64,000 nucleotides of DNA, from the NCBI GenBank assembly GCA_902794475.1, contig CADBHR010000001.1, positions 1-64,000 of the forward strand, written 5' to 3'. Shown one piece after another: positions 45,261-54,278 of the stretch (positions are counted from its first letter, which is position 1; each line of letters begins with the position of its first letter). The position numbers were made by a program, and so were the translations under genes. The notes beneath the pieces were generated by a model. That model saw nothing but the letters and a program-made list of their open reading frames with translations, searched no databases and was not told the DNA's origin. The DNA is from an uncultured Methanobrevibacter sp. (lineage in GTDB: Archaea; Methanobacteriota; Methanobacteria; Methanobacteriales; Methanobacteriaceae).

Positions 45261-47117
45261 TTATTTTAATAGAATTGCTATACTTCCATCGGAATCTTCA
45301 AATATTCTGATTTTTTTACCATTATAATCAATGGTCTGGTCTTTAAAATCAACGAATGCATCTTTTTTCAATTTAAAGTTTACATAGTAATTTTTTACAT
45401 ATAGAGAATACTTTGTATTTTCATCAAGACTGTATTTCCAAATTAATTCCAACTCATTTTGCAATTTAAGTCTTGTACTCATATCAACTGGAGTAAAGTA
45501 AACATCATCATATTTGTAATTTAATGTGACTTTATAACGAGCATTACCTGCCGTTTCTGGAATTAAAGTAAATGCATGCTCATCAACACGATACTTAAAG
45601 AAATTTCGGCAATACCCATTTACAATGGAAAAGTTTCCAAAATTTGTAAAAGTAAATTCTAAATATTTATTTTTATTTAATCCTACGATTTCATTATTGT
45701 CCTTCTTAAAGAATTTTTCTTTAAATCTAAACAATTCATAAGTATCATCACCATATTTGACCTTCAAATGAATATCGAAAACATTAATGTTTCTAATATC
45801 TTCAACATTGACTTTTCCGCTGTAAACATGGTCATCAGTTTCATCTAACATGAATTCGAAAACATTTTCTGCCTTTAAGGTATCAATTTTGGTTAATCCC
45901 ATAAATGAAACTTTTACCTCTTTGAGGTCTACATTTTGAGGTAATGCAATATTATTAAAGTAAATATATTTTGAATCGGCTGAAATCTCATCAATATTGA
46001 TAAAATTATCCTCAATTTTTTTGATTTCAAACAATTCATCAGGAATATTATATTCAGGATTATCAAAGTATTTTAAATTCCAATAGACTTTTCCATCACG
46101 TGTAACAGTTGAACGCTCGAATAAATCAAAATTCAAAAAGTCCTCCAACTCCTTATCCATGTCATTTAATATAAAGTAAAAGAAGATATTATATCTTTTA
46201 TCCAAATCATTATCATATATGTCATCAATATTTGATAATATGGATTTCATTTCTTTCAGGTATTCCCATTTGAAAGTTTCATCCTTAAGAATTCCTTTAA
46301 TTGGATAGAAAAACCTTTCCATATAAGTCTTAATTGCATAATTAAAGTATTTTTCCATGCCCGCTTCTTCAAAGTATTCCTTTGCATAGTAAAAAGTTGA
46401 CAATCGGTCTCTCATGTTTGGAATATCCTGTAAACTTTTACTTATTGAAGTGTCACTGTTTCCCTTGATAATATCTTCCTGATCACGTCTCCTCCAATAA
46501 TAAACGACATCAGGAATGATACTTATTTTATCCGCAAAGGAATATGCTCTAAACACCAGAGGCACGTCAGCATAGATTTTACCTGGAATCATGTAAATGT
46601 CATGTTCCTCAACTAGCTTACGCCTATAAAGTTTATTCCAATAGAAAACATCATAATAAATTTCTTTAAATTCATCAACAGTGAATGTGCGTTCTTCATC
46701 CCAAATATTATGTTTAAATACAATTTCCCTCTGATATTTTCCAACAAATTTGTTAGGTTTTCCGGCAACAATATCAGAATCGGTTTCTTTTGCTTTTTTA
46801 TATAATTTCTCATATGCATCTTCAACGACAACATCATCAGAATCTATAATTGCCACATATTCCCCTTTTGCAATTTTAAGACCGTTATTTCCTGCAACAG
46901 CCCCACCCTGATTTTTCTGATCAATAATTGTTATGTTATCATATTTTCTTGCATACTGTTTTAAAATATTTAAACTGTTATCAGTACTTTCATCATTAAC
47001 ACAGATAATTTCAATATCATCCAATGTTTGATTTACAAGTGAATCCAAACATTCATGTAGATAATATTCTGTATTGTAAACTAAAACCACTACTGATACT
47101 TTGTATTCATAACTCAT
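45261..47117 (-). CDS. Family 2 glycosyltransferase with C-terminal beta-rich domain
   Basis: About 618 residues from ATG 47117 (MSYEYKVSV). The frame reaches TTG 47132, but GGAGA nine bases before the ATG and the preceding stop at 47120 favour the shorter form. GT2 motifs are SVVVLVYNTEYY, VNDESTDNS (Glu for Gly) and IIDSDDV. After a helical part (to about 330), residues about 350-618 are beta-rich with FTNFGNFSIVNGY, similar to TNYGNLSIKI in the TagB-like protein at 49441. In bacteria, wall-teichoic-acid GT2 enzymes such as TarS also carry C-terminal beta domains for binding or trimerisation; the parallel is inferred. Confidence 0.8.
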   Translation of the reverse strand: MSYEYKVSVVVLVYNTEYYLHECLDSLVNQTLDDIEIICVNDESTDNSLNILKQYARKYDNITIIDQKNQGGAVAGNNGLKIAKGEYVAIIDSDDVVVEDAYEKLYKKAKETDSDIVAGKPNKFVGKYQREIVFKHNIWDEERTFTVDEFKEIYYDVFYWNKLYRRKLVEEHDIYMIPGKIYADVPLVFRAYSFADKISIIPDVVYYWRRRDQEDIIKGNSDTSISKSLQDIPNMRDRLSTFYYAKEYFEEAGMEKYFNYAIKTYMERFFYPIKGILKDETFKWEYLKEMKSILSNIDDIYDNDLDKRYNIFFYFILNDMDKELEDFLNFDLFERSTVTRDGKVYWNLKYFDNPEYNIPDELFEIKKIEDNFINIDEISADSKYIYFNNIALPQNVDLKEVKVSFMGLTKIDTLKAENVFEFMLDETDDHVYSGKVNVEDIRNINVFDIHLKVKYGDDTYELFRFKEKFFKKDNNEIVGLNKNKYLEFTFTNFGNFSIVNGYCRNFFKYRVDEHAFTLIPETAGNARYKVTLNYKYDDVYFTPVDMSTRLKLQNELELIWKYSLDENTKYSLYVKNYYVNFKLKKDAFVDFKDQTIDYNGKKIRIFEDSDGSIAILLK

Positions 47118-47119
47118 TT

Positions 47120-48436
47120 CTACATTCTCCAATCGATTAATGATTCTATCGCATCCAAATCAAATACTGGGATGTCCAGTTCATTTGAAATAGCCAATCT
47201 TTCTGAAAAGGAATCATCAATGAATATTGATGTTTTCTCATTATCCATATATTCAGATTTGTTATCCTCTTTAGTTAATCTAATAATCTCATCAAATAAA
47301 TTTATATCAATTTTTAAGCCTTTTAAGGTTTCATTAATGTCTTTAATGTGTTTTGTGATTAGAATAATCTCTTTGCCTTCATTAACACATTGATATAAAA
47401 ACATCATAAGATAAGTGTTAATCTTGCCTTTGACAAAAACAGTGTCATCAAAATCAAGATAAACCCTATCATAATCAATTTCATAGTTAAAACGATTAGT
47501 CAATGCCCTATCTATTGTCAATCTATTTTTATTTGCAATTATGCTTACATCAACTCCCAAATGGACATATAATGTTAATAATGGGAAGTTGATTCCAGTA
47601 TTTCGATGCAGTGCCATTGTTCCGGCGATTCTTGGAGCGATTTCCAATAGCTTATATTGATTGTTCCCATCTTTTTTGAGCTGGAAAAACCATGCTCCGT
47701 CAAAAGTCAATTTTGAATTGATTGTTTCTGCAATTTCTCTTACAGTTTCTTCCATTTTAATGGTTATTGCATTAACGCTGATTCCATCTTTAACACGGAT
47801 TCGTTCTCTCATTTCACAATATAACAATTCACCTTTAGCTGAAAAACAATCGATAGTGAATTCATCATTTGGCAAATATTCCACAGCTATTAAACCGGGA
47901 TTTTCAAAGAAATGATGCCTTAGGTCATCTACACTATTTGCAATTGCCACACCCTTTGCTCCCTGGCCAATATCAGGCTTTAAAAATATTGGAAATTCGC
48001 CTTCAGTAATGGATTTGACATGATTCAACTCATCAAAACTGTCTATTGAGATATCATACATCTTAGGTATGAAATCACAGCCCTTAAAATATGCATAAGT
48101 TTTACTTTTTGACCTGCAAATATCGCAGGTTTCATCATTTGAGACAACCACATGAGCATTCAGGTCATCCTTAAGTTCAGCGAGCTTTAAAACAACATCA
48201 TCATGAGAAGGATATATCAAATCAATATCATATTCATCAATAATCTTGTTTAAGTAATCCAACAGATTTTCATCATCAATGAAAGGAATATCTGGAATAT
48301 AATTTTCATATACAAATTTTCCATGATCATCGACACTTGAACCCCCGAACAGCTTAAAATCCTTACTGTATTTTAAAGCATTGTGGATTTCCAATCCTAT
48401 TTCGGAACCGCAAGGGAATACTAAAACATTTTTCAT
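47120..48436 (-). CDS. ATP-grasp ligase fused to a HAD-family phosphatase-like domain
   Basis: A 438-residue protein. Residues about 1-315 form a carbamoyl-phosphate-synthase-like ATP-grasp unit (N-terminal VFPCGSEIGLEI, FLKPDIGQGAKGV as the glycine-rich ATP loop, LEIAPRIAGT near the metal site). Residues about 325-438 are HAD-like with DFDDTVF (motif I), LITKH (motif II) and IFIDDSFSER (motif IV). ATP-grasp enzymes join a carboxylate to an amine or similar nucleophile through an acyl phosphate. It could attach an amino acid or make an amide on a uronic acid; this is inferred. The stop is two bases before the next ATG. Confidence 0.78.
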   Translation of the reverse strand: MKNVLVFPCGSEIGLEIHNALKYSKDFKLFGGSSVDDHGKFVYENYIPDIPFIDDENLLDYLNKIIDEYDIDLIYPSHDDVVLKLAELKDDLNAHVVVSNDETCDICRSKSKTYAYFKGCDFIPKMYDISIDSFDELNHVKSITEGEFPIFLKPDIGQGAKGVAIANSVDDLRHHFFENPGLIAVEYLPNDEFTIDCFSAKGELLYCEMRERIRVKDGISVNAITIKMEETVREIAETINSKLTFDGAWFFQLKKDGNNQYKLLEIAPRIAGTMALHRNTGINFPLLTLYVHLGVDVSIIANKNRLTIDRALTNRFNYEIDYDRVYLDFDDTVFVKGKINTYLMMFLYQCVNEGKEIILITKHIKDINETLKGLKIDINLFDEIIRLTKEDNKSEYMDNEKTSIFIDDSFSERLAISNELDIPVFDLDAIESLIDWRM

Positions 48437-48447
48437 AATATCCTTAA

Positions 48448-49431
48448 TTATTCGAAATTGTCATTGACTTGTTTAAGATAAATCGCTTCATTTTCCATGA
48501 TTTCGTTGATTTCAGGAAACTTCCTAAGTCTTCCCATCCTTTGATGGAATGTCAGAACCCTAGGAACTTTCCAGTAATCTCCATAATAATTATTCAGATA
48601 ATAATCTTTATCTTTTGGACCTGGAAACTCATATTTACCAAATTTAACTCTTTTGAATGGTTGAATACCATCAGTATTGAAAACTTGCAGTTTATTTAAT
48701 CTATTCGGACCTGCAGAACCTTCAACACCATTCAACATGAAAGGGGTTTGATCTCTTGTCAAATTCAAGCTTTCATAAACTTTAGCAATGGACGCTTCGT
48801 AATCGCCGTTACTGTCAACCAAATCATGATAGTATTGAAGCCTGACATCCTCATATAACTGACCAAAGTCTTCTCCATTATAGTCTTTCATGTAATCAAA
48901 TGGGAAAACATCCAATGCGGTTAAGTCAACACCATCTTTAAGGTCATTATAATAGAACAGCTGTAAAAATGAAGTTGCACCTTCGACAAAAGCGTTCCTT
49001 TGCCTGAAATTTATTTTGATTTTATTGTCCAAATTATTTCTTTCAAGCTCTTCTGGAAGAACATCAACAAATTCGTCATAATAGCTCCTCATCATTCCGG
49101 AATCCATATCATCATCCCAAGGAATAAAGCCATCATGTCTGATTGCTCCCAAAAACGTTCCTCCTCTCATCCACCATTCAAAATCATATTTTATACATAT
49201 ATTATCCATGAATCTTAATAATTCTAAAGACAAATCTCTGAAATTTTGAAGTAACGGGGACGGAGTCAAATCATAGTCCAAAAATAATGTATTTAAAAGC
49301 CTATTTGTTGAATTATTTTCTTTTTCAAGTCTTTCGACCTTTTTAGTTAGTTTATCAATTTGCTTTTTATAATGCTGAACTGAACCACTACTGTTTAAAA
49401 TTTTATTTCCAATCTTCTGTTTGATACCCAT
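48448..49431 (-). CDS. LicD family phosphotransferase with diverged N-terminal tag
   Basis: A 327-residue LicD protein. The N-terminus MGIKQKIGNKILNSSGSVQH resembles the SRSNSY tag but has lost its tyrosines, and a coiled coil (about 22-40) follows. The core shows WWMRGGTFLGAIRHDG and WDDDMDSG (105-112), with Ser where the others have Ile. GGTG lies eight bases before the ATG. It sits between the TagB-like gene 49441 and the ATP-grasp/HAD gene, with gaps of 9 and 11 bases. Confidence 0.83.
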   Translation of the reverse strand: MGIKQKIGNKILNSSGSVQHYKKQIDKLTKKVERLEKENNSTNRLLNTLFLDYDLTPSPLLQNFRDLSLELLRFMDNICIKYDFEWWMRGGTFLGAIRHDGFIPWDDDMDSGMMRSYYDEFVDVLPEELERNNLDNKIKINFRQRNAFVEGATSFLQLFYYNDLKDGVDLTALDVFPFDYMKDYNGEDFGQLYEDVRLQYYHDLVDSNGDYEASIAKVYESLNLTRDQTPFMLNGVEGSAGPNRLNKLQVFNTDGIQPFKRVKFGKYEFPGPKDKDYYLNNYYGDYWKVPRVLTFHQRMGRLRKFPEINEIMENEAIYLKQVNDNFE

Positions 49432-49440
49432 CGAAACACC

Positions 49441-51462
49441 TTATTTAAAAACTTTTTCAATAATCCTTTTAGCGGAATCACCTTTACATAAACTGCAGAA
49501 TCTTTCGTAAAATTCATCGTATTTATCACTATATTCACTAGAAACATCATCTATATTTTTGATAATATCTATCAACTCATCATTATCCTTTATAAGTGGT
49601 CCTGGAAGTTCTTTTTCCATATTTAAATACAAACCACGCACATTTTCAATATAATGATTCAAATCTGGTACGAAGAACAATATTGGCCTTCTTGAATGTG
49701 CATAATCAAAGAACACGGATGAATAATCAGTAATCAGAATGTCGGATAAAACATACAACTCTTGAATATCATCGTAACTTGACAAATCAATCGCAAAGTC
49801 CTTAAGCTTTTCGTCTATCCTTAAATTCTCAGACACCAAATGGTGCATCTTTAATATTACAACATATTCATCTGAGAATTCCTCATATAACCTCTCCAAA
49901 TCAATTTCTAAGTTAAAATAATGCTCCCATGACTCATTTTGCTCATCATCCTTCCATGTTGGAGCGTATAAAATTATCTTTTTATTTTCTTCAATGCCCA
50001 GTTTTGATTTTAGCTTCTTAACAAATTCGGCATTGTCCTTAAAGAAAATATCATTAATAGGATAACCATCCTCTAAAACTTCTTTATCATACTTAAATGC
50101 TCGTTTGAATATTTTTGTAGAATAAGGATTAGATGAAATTAAATAATCCCAATTTCTAGATTCATTATAGAAATTTTCCCTTCCTTGAACTTCAGGGCCC
50201 GGAATTGTAATGTCATATCCTAATTTTTTAAGAGGAGTGCCGTGCCAAGTCTGCAGGTATACATTTCCCGGCCTTTTTGTGTGAATCGGGAAAATGATAT
50301 TGTTAATCCAGTATTTTGATAATGCGAGATATTTATAGTAATCCCCCGGTTCAAACCTATCAACAATGATAGGATTTCCAGGAATAATCTCCTTATCATC
50401 TCCAGAATATGCCCAAACAAAGGTATACTCCTTATCCATTCCCATTTCAAGCATCGCTTCATACAGATATTTTGGATTGCCTGTATATGACTTTCCAAAA
50501 AAGCTTTCAAAGAAAATCATCTTTTCATTCAACTTATTTTTAGATGCATTGGAATATATGGTTCTTCCACATGCAATTGTATATGATCTCATCCAAGCGG
50601 ATTCCGTTGTAATCCATAAAGCCAGCGAATGTTTATTTTCAGTTGCATAATAGGAGTATACGGTATCTCCATCATTAATTTTAATTAAGAATCTGTCTTC
50701 ATCATTTTCAAAATATCTGAATGTTGACAGGTCAATCAGAGACTGATAATAAATGTCATCATCATAAATTCTTATATAAAAATCCATTCTCAAATCTAAA
50801 ATTCTTTCAGAGGAACTTTTAATATCATCAATAATACCTTCAAATTCATATTCCCTACTATTTGATTCATCAACATTAAAATTTAAGTCAAATACATTGC
50901 TTTGACTGTCACGACGATGATTTGCAATAATTGTGACCTTATCTATGGCGTTTATATCATCATTCAATAAAGAAAAATTACCCTTAATTAGAATTTTATT
51001 GCCTTCGGTGACTTTCAGCTCTGTTATTGAATAATCAAAATCAATATCATCTATTTTAATGGATAAATTTCCATAATTTGTTTTATAGGAGTTTAAAACA
51101 AGATTGTGTTCATAAGAAACTGCCTTGAAAAATTGATTATGGGAAGTGAAGAAAATTCTTTTTTTAAAAAAGATATTATTCATTTTAACTTTAAAATAAA
51201 GATCTAATGTGCCTTCTTGAGCCATATCCATCAATTCTGAAACTGAAAAAATTGCAGTAGATGATTTGACGGCACTAACAAGTCTTCTTCCACTTAACCT
51301 ATGTTTAATTTCAATGAATGAATTAGGAATAACTCTTTTATGAGTCTTAACAATTATTTCATCACCATTTAATTTCAAATCAACAGTGGGTCGAGTATAA
51401 TAACTAGCATATCTGTTAATAAATCTTTTTGCTAGATTTTTACTTTTACTTTTAATATTCAT
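49441..51462 (-). CDS. CDP-glycerol glycerophosphotransferase family protein with N-terminal beta domain
   Basis: A 673-residue protein. The N-terminus is basic, then about 30-270 is beta-rich (with NYGNLSIKIDDIDFDY) and about 300-670 is TagB/TagF-like (LQTWHGTPLKKLG, ISSNPYSTKIFKRAF, LYAPTWKDDE, LITDYSSVFFDYAH). Bacterial TagF-like enzymes often carry extra N-terminal domains of this kind. The beta part appears related to the C-terminal domain of the GT2 at 45261. GGTG lies before the ATG. Likely role is adding or polymerising a phospho-alditol on the surface polymer. Confidence 0.85.
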   Translation of the reverse strand: MNIKSKSKNLAKRFINRYASYYTRPTVDLKLNGDEIIVKTHKRVIPNSFIEIKHRLSGRRLVSAVKSSTAIFSVSELMDMAQEGTLDLYFKVKMNNIFFKKRIFFTSHNQFFKAVSYEHNLVLNSYKTNYGNLSIKIDDIDFDYSITELKVTEGNKILIKGNFSLLNDDINAIDKVTIIANHRRDSQSNVFDLNFNVDESNSREYEFEGIIDDIKSSSERILDLRMDFYIRIYDDDIYYQSLIDLSTFRYFENDEDRFLIKINDGDTVYSYYATENKHSLALWITTESAWMRSYTIACGRTIYSNASKNKLNEKMIFFESFFGKSYTGNPKYLYEAMLEMGMDKEYTFVWAYSGDDKEIIPGNPIIVDRFEPGDYYKYLALSKYWINNIIFPIHTKRPGNVYLQTWHGTPLKKLGYDITIPGPEVQGRENFYNESRNWDYLISSNPYSTKIFKRAFKYDKEVLEDGYPINDIFFKDNAEFVKKLKSKLGIEENKKIILYAPTWKDDEQNESWEHYFNLEIDLERLYEEFSDEYVVILKMHHLVSENLRIDEKLKDFAIDLSSYDDIQELYVLSDILITDYSSVFFDYAHSRRPILFFVPDLNHYIENVRGLYLNMEKELPGPLIKDNDELIDIIKNIDDVSSEYSDKYDEFYERFCSLCKGDSAKRIIEKVFK

Positions 51463-51478
51463 TAATAAAACACCATAA

Positions 51479-52597
51479 TCATTTCAATTCAATTTCAATA
51501 ATTTTACAAATCTTTTCAATATCATCAACAGTTAAATCCAAGTATAATGGAAGTGAAAGAATAGTGTCGCTGACATCCTTAGCAATTGGAGTATTTCTAT
51601 CAAAGTCATATGCCGGAAATTCATTACATGGAGGATAGAAATATCTCTTAGGAAAAACATTGTATTCTGGTAATTTTTCAAACAAATGAGTTTTTTCATC
51701 CAAAGAATTCAATTTAATTGTAAAATATGCATAATTATATTCCACATTCTCTTTAGGCCTCAAGACTTTAACTCTACCCTGATTTTCAAGGCCAGACAAG
51801 CATTCCAAGTATTTTTCATACAATACTTTTCTTTTTGAAATTGCATCACTAACATAATTAAGATTAATCAAACCCATTGCTGCTTCAAATTCATTCATTT
51901 TAGCATTTACACCTAAAAACTGCACTTCCTCCTTATCTGGAGTAATTCCAAAGTTTTTTAAGGCTTTAAATTTGTAAGTTAAATCATCATCACTGAAAAT
52001 CAATGCTCCCCCTTCAATTGTATTGAAGACTTTGGTTGCATGGAAACTGAACATGCTGATATCCCCATAAGATGCAATTGGATTATCATTAATTTTAACT
52101 CCAAATGCATGAGCTGCATCGTAAATTACCTTTAAATCATGTTTTTTAGCTATTTTTTCAATTTTATCAATATCACAGGGATTTCCAAAAACATGAACTG
52201 GAATAATTGCCGAAGTTTCATCGGTTATAAGATCTTCAATATTATCCGGATTCAAATTATAATTTTCAGGATCCACATCCGCAAAAACAGGTGTCAATCC
52301 ATTATTAATTATTGCCTGAGTGGTGGATGCAAAAGTAAAAGGAGTTGTAATGACCTCGCCGGTTAAATCCAATGATTTTATAGCCATCTCCAAAGCATTA
52401 TGACCATTAACAAACAACTCAATGTTGTCCACACTTAAAAATTCTTTTAGTTTCTCCTGAAACTCACGTTCTAAAGGACCGTTATTTGTTATCCAATTAT
52501 TCTCCCAGATTTCCTTTACTTTTTTTTCATATTCTTCGATGGGAGGCAATAATGGTCTTGTAACCAATATCGGTTCGTTAAATTTTAAATCGCTCAT
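51479..52597 (-). CDS. DegT/DnrJ/EryC1/StrS family sugar aminotransferase
   Basis: A 372-residue PLP-dependent aminotransferase that converts a keto-sugar nucleotide to an amino sugar. The PLP-binding Lys is in FSFHATKVFNTIEGG (about 185-199), DAAHAFG binds the cofactor ring, and ITTPFTFASTT is at the phosphate site. Length is normal. The dehydratase or reductase that would supply the keto sugar is not in this window. GGGAT precedes the ATG. A sugar such as a 4-amino-4,6-dideoxyhexose would be an expected product, but the substrate is unknown. Confidence 0.88.
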   Translation of the reverse strand: MSDLKFNEPILVTRPLLPPIEEYEKKVKEIWENNWITNNGPLEREFQEKLKEFLSVDNIELFVNGHNALEMAIKSLDLTGEVITTPFTFASTTQAIINNGLTPVFADVDPENYNLNPDNIEDLITDETSAIIPVHVFGNPCDIDKIEKIAKKHDLKVIYDAAHAFGVKINDNPIASYGDISMFSFHATKVFNTIEGGALIFSDDDLTYKFKALKNFGITPDKEEVQFLGVNAKMNEFEAAMGLINLNYVSDAISKRKVLYEKYLECLSGLENQGRVKVLRPKENVEYNYAYFTIKLNSLDEKTHLFEKLPEYNVFPKRYFYPPCNEFPAYDFDRNTPIAKDVSDTILSLPLYLDLTVDDIEKICKIIEIELK

Positions 52598-52681
52598 GAA
52601 ATCCCTACGTTAAAATTGATAATATAACTATTATATAAATAATCTGTTTTTTATAATATTAATACTTAAAGAATAATAGTA

Positions 52682-53773
52682 TTATTTCACACCTATTACA
52701 TCTTTTAGATATGGAATTCTATAACAAACCGCCATTATAGCCCATGAAATAAAAAACGTTGTGAAAAACAATAGTAGAATGAACGGTATAAAACTTAAAT
52801 CATGCATAAAATACCTATAGAAAATTTCCATAATCACTCTGTGAATGAGATATATTCCATAGCTATACATTGCAATAGAAAAAACAGCCTTTCTAAACAG
52901 GCCATCCGGATTATACAAAAAGTTCGGATGGAAATTGAATTTGGAGAAATTCTTAAACAGTAAGAATATTCCAATGCTTAAGACCACATTCATTATAGAC
53001 CAGCGGTCCATTAAAATAATATGCTTTGTATCTGAAAAGAGATACATGTGAACTGCTGCAAGTAAAAAGCCTATTATGCAAATCAATAAAGCCCAATATG
53101 GACTGTTAAATATTTTACGTTTAGTGTTTGCAAAATAATAACCTGCAACAACTAAACCTATCGGACCTGAAAAATAAGTTAATTCAATTGGGAACTCTTT
53201 AAATAATGTAAAGTCAAATATACAAGTAATCAACCAAATAACCAGGAAATATTCCAACTCTTCCAACTTTGAATTAAGAATCCATTTATTGAGAATAGGC
53301 ATTATCAGATAAACTCCAAAAATCATCCAGAAAAACCAGTAAGGAGTGAATCCCTTATTATCTGCCATATAGGAATGATACAAATAATGAATGAAATTAT
53401 TTAAATTAAAAGGGTCAATAGTGTGGACAAAAGTAAAATAATAAGAGAATGCCACAATAAACACACTTAATACAAATCCCCAGAATAGAAACGGTATTGT
53501 AATACGGGGAAGTCTCTTTTTAAGAAACGATTTGATATCCCAAACCCGTCCAAGCGACAATGCGCCGGACAACATTAAAAATAAAGGTACGCCTACCCTA
53601 AAAGTTGATCCTAAAAAACATGAAATAAACCACTTCCCAGAAGGGATAACAGCATATCCCGGTGCGGTCATGAACCTGGTACTGTTAAAGATATGGATTA
53701 TTACAACTGCAATGATTGCAAATGCTCTTAAGGCATCAAAATAAAAAATTCTTTGGGATTTATTATGTGTCAT
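52682..53773 (-). CDS. Acyltransferase 3 family membrane protein
   Basis: A membrane protein of about 363 residues from ATG 53773 (MTHNKSQ); a TTG at 53782 is a poorer start. The first helix RIFYFDALRAFAIIAVVIIH holds the family Asp, Arg and His, and about ten helices follow. It is closest in layout to the paralog at 29500, including the end YRIPYLKDVIG. It follows the cytidylyltransferase gene by 11 bases and is probably in the same transcript. Confidence 0.85.
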   Translation of the reverse strand: MTHNKSQRIFYFDALRAFAIIAVVIIHIFNSTRFMTAPGYAVIPSGKWFISCFLGSTFRVGVPLFLMLSGALSLGRVWDIKSFLKKRLPRITIPFLFWGFVLSVFIVAFSYYFTFVHTIDPFNLNNFIHYLYHSYMADNKGFTPYWFFWMIFGVYLIMPILNKWILNSKLEELEYFLVIWLITCIFDFTLFKEFPIELTYFSGPIGLVVAGYYFANTKRKIFNSPYWALLICIIGFLLAAVHMYLFSDTKHIILMDRWSIMNVVLSIGIFLLFKNFSKFNFHPNFLYNPDGLFRKAVFSIAMYSYGIYLIHRVIMEIFYRYFMHDLSFIPFILLLFFTTFFISWAIMAVCYRIPYLKDVIGVK

Positions 53774-53784
53774 GTCTTTCAATA

Positions 53785-54219
53785 TTATTTCAGATCAGAT
53801 AAAGATGCTCCTCTTTCCTGATATAACAATTCTCTGATTCTTGTTGATGAAATACCCTTGGTGTATGGGAAATAGATTATTTTGATATTGTTTTTTTCAA
53901 ATTCCTTTTCATAATTTTTCCATTTTTCGGTTCCATACCAGTCATCACCAACAAATAAATAGGAAGCGCCTAGTTTTTTACACATTTCCAACTTATCCAT
54001 ATTTTCCTGTGGAACAACAGCATCAACGTATCTGCATGCCCTAACCATCTCAATACGTTCATCATATGGTATGAATGCCTTTTTATTTTTATATGAAACC
54101 AATTCATCAACAGTAACGCCAACAATTAACTTGTCGCACATTCCTTTTGCATTTTTTAATAAATTTAAATGTCCAATATGAAATAAATCATATACTCCAG
54201 CGGTATATCCGATAATCAT
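53785..54219 (-). CDS. Glycerol-3-phosphate cytidylyltransferase-like protein (TagD family)
   Basis: A 144-residue nucleotidyltransferase. TAGVYDLFHIGHLNLL holds the HxGH site (about 14-17) and TKGISSTRIRELL is the second signature. TagD makes CDP-glycerol from glycerol phosphate and CTP, which the five TagB/TagF-like proteins here would use. Archaeal RibL (FAD synthetase) is related, and CTP:phosphoalcohol enzymes feeding LicD are similar, so the substrate is not certain; the genomic setting favours a CDP-alditol. Whether it uses sn-glycerol-1- or 3-phosphate cannot be seen. Confidence 0.8.
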   Translation of the reverse strand: MIIGYTAGVYDLFHIGHLNLLKNAKGMCDKLIVGVTVDELVSYKNKKAFIPYDERIEMVRACRYVDAVVPQENMDKLEMCKKLGASYLFVGDDWYGTEKWKNYEKEFEKNNIKIIYFPYTKGISSTRIRELLYQERGASLSDLK

Positions 54220-54278
54220 ATTATTCCTCGTTAAATTAAATCAATTATATATTATTTAGTTACTCATTAGTTTTATAG

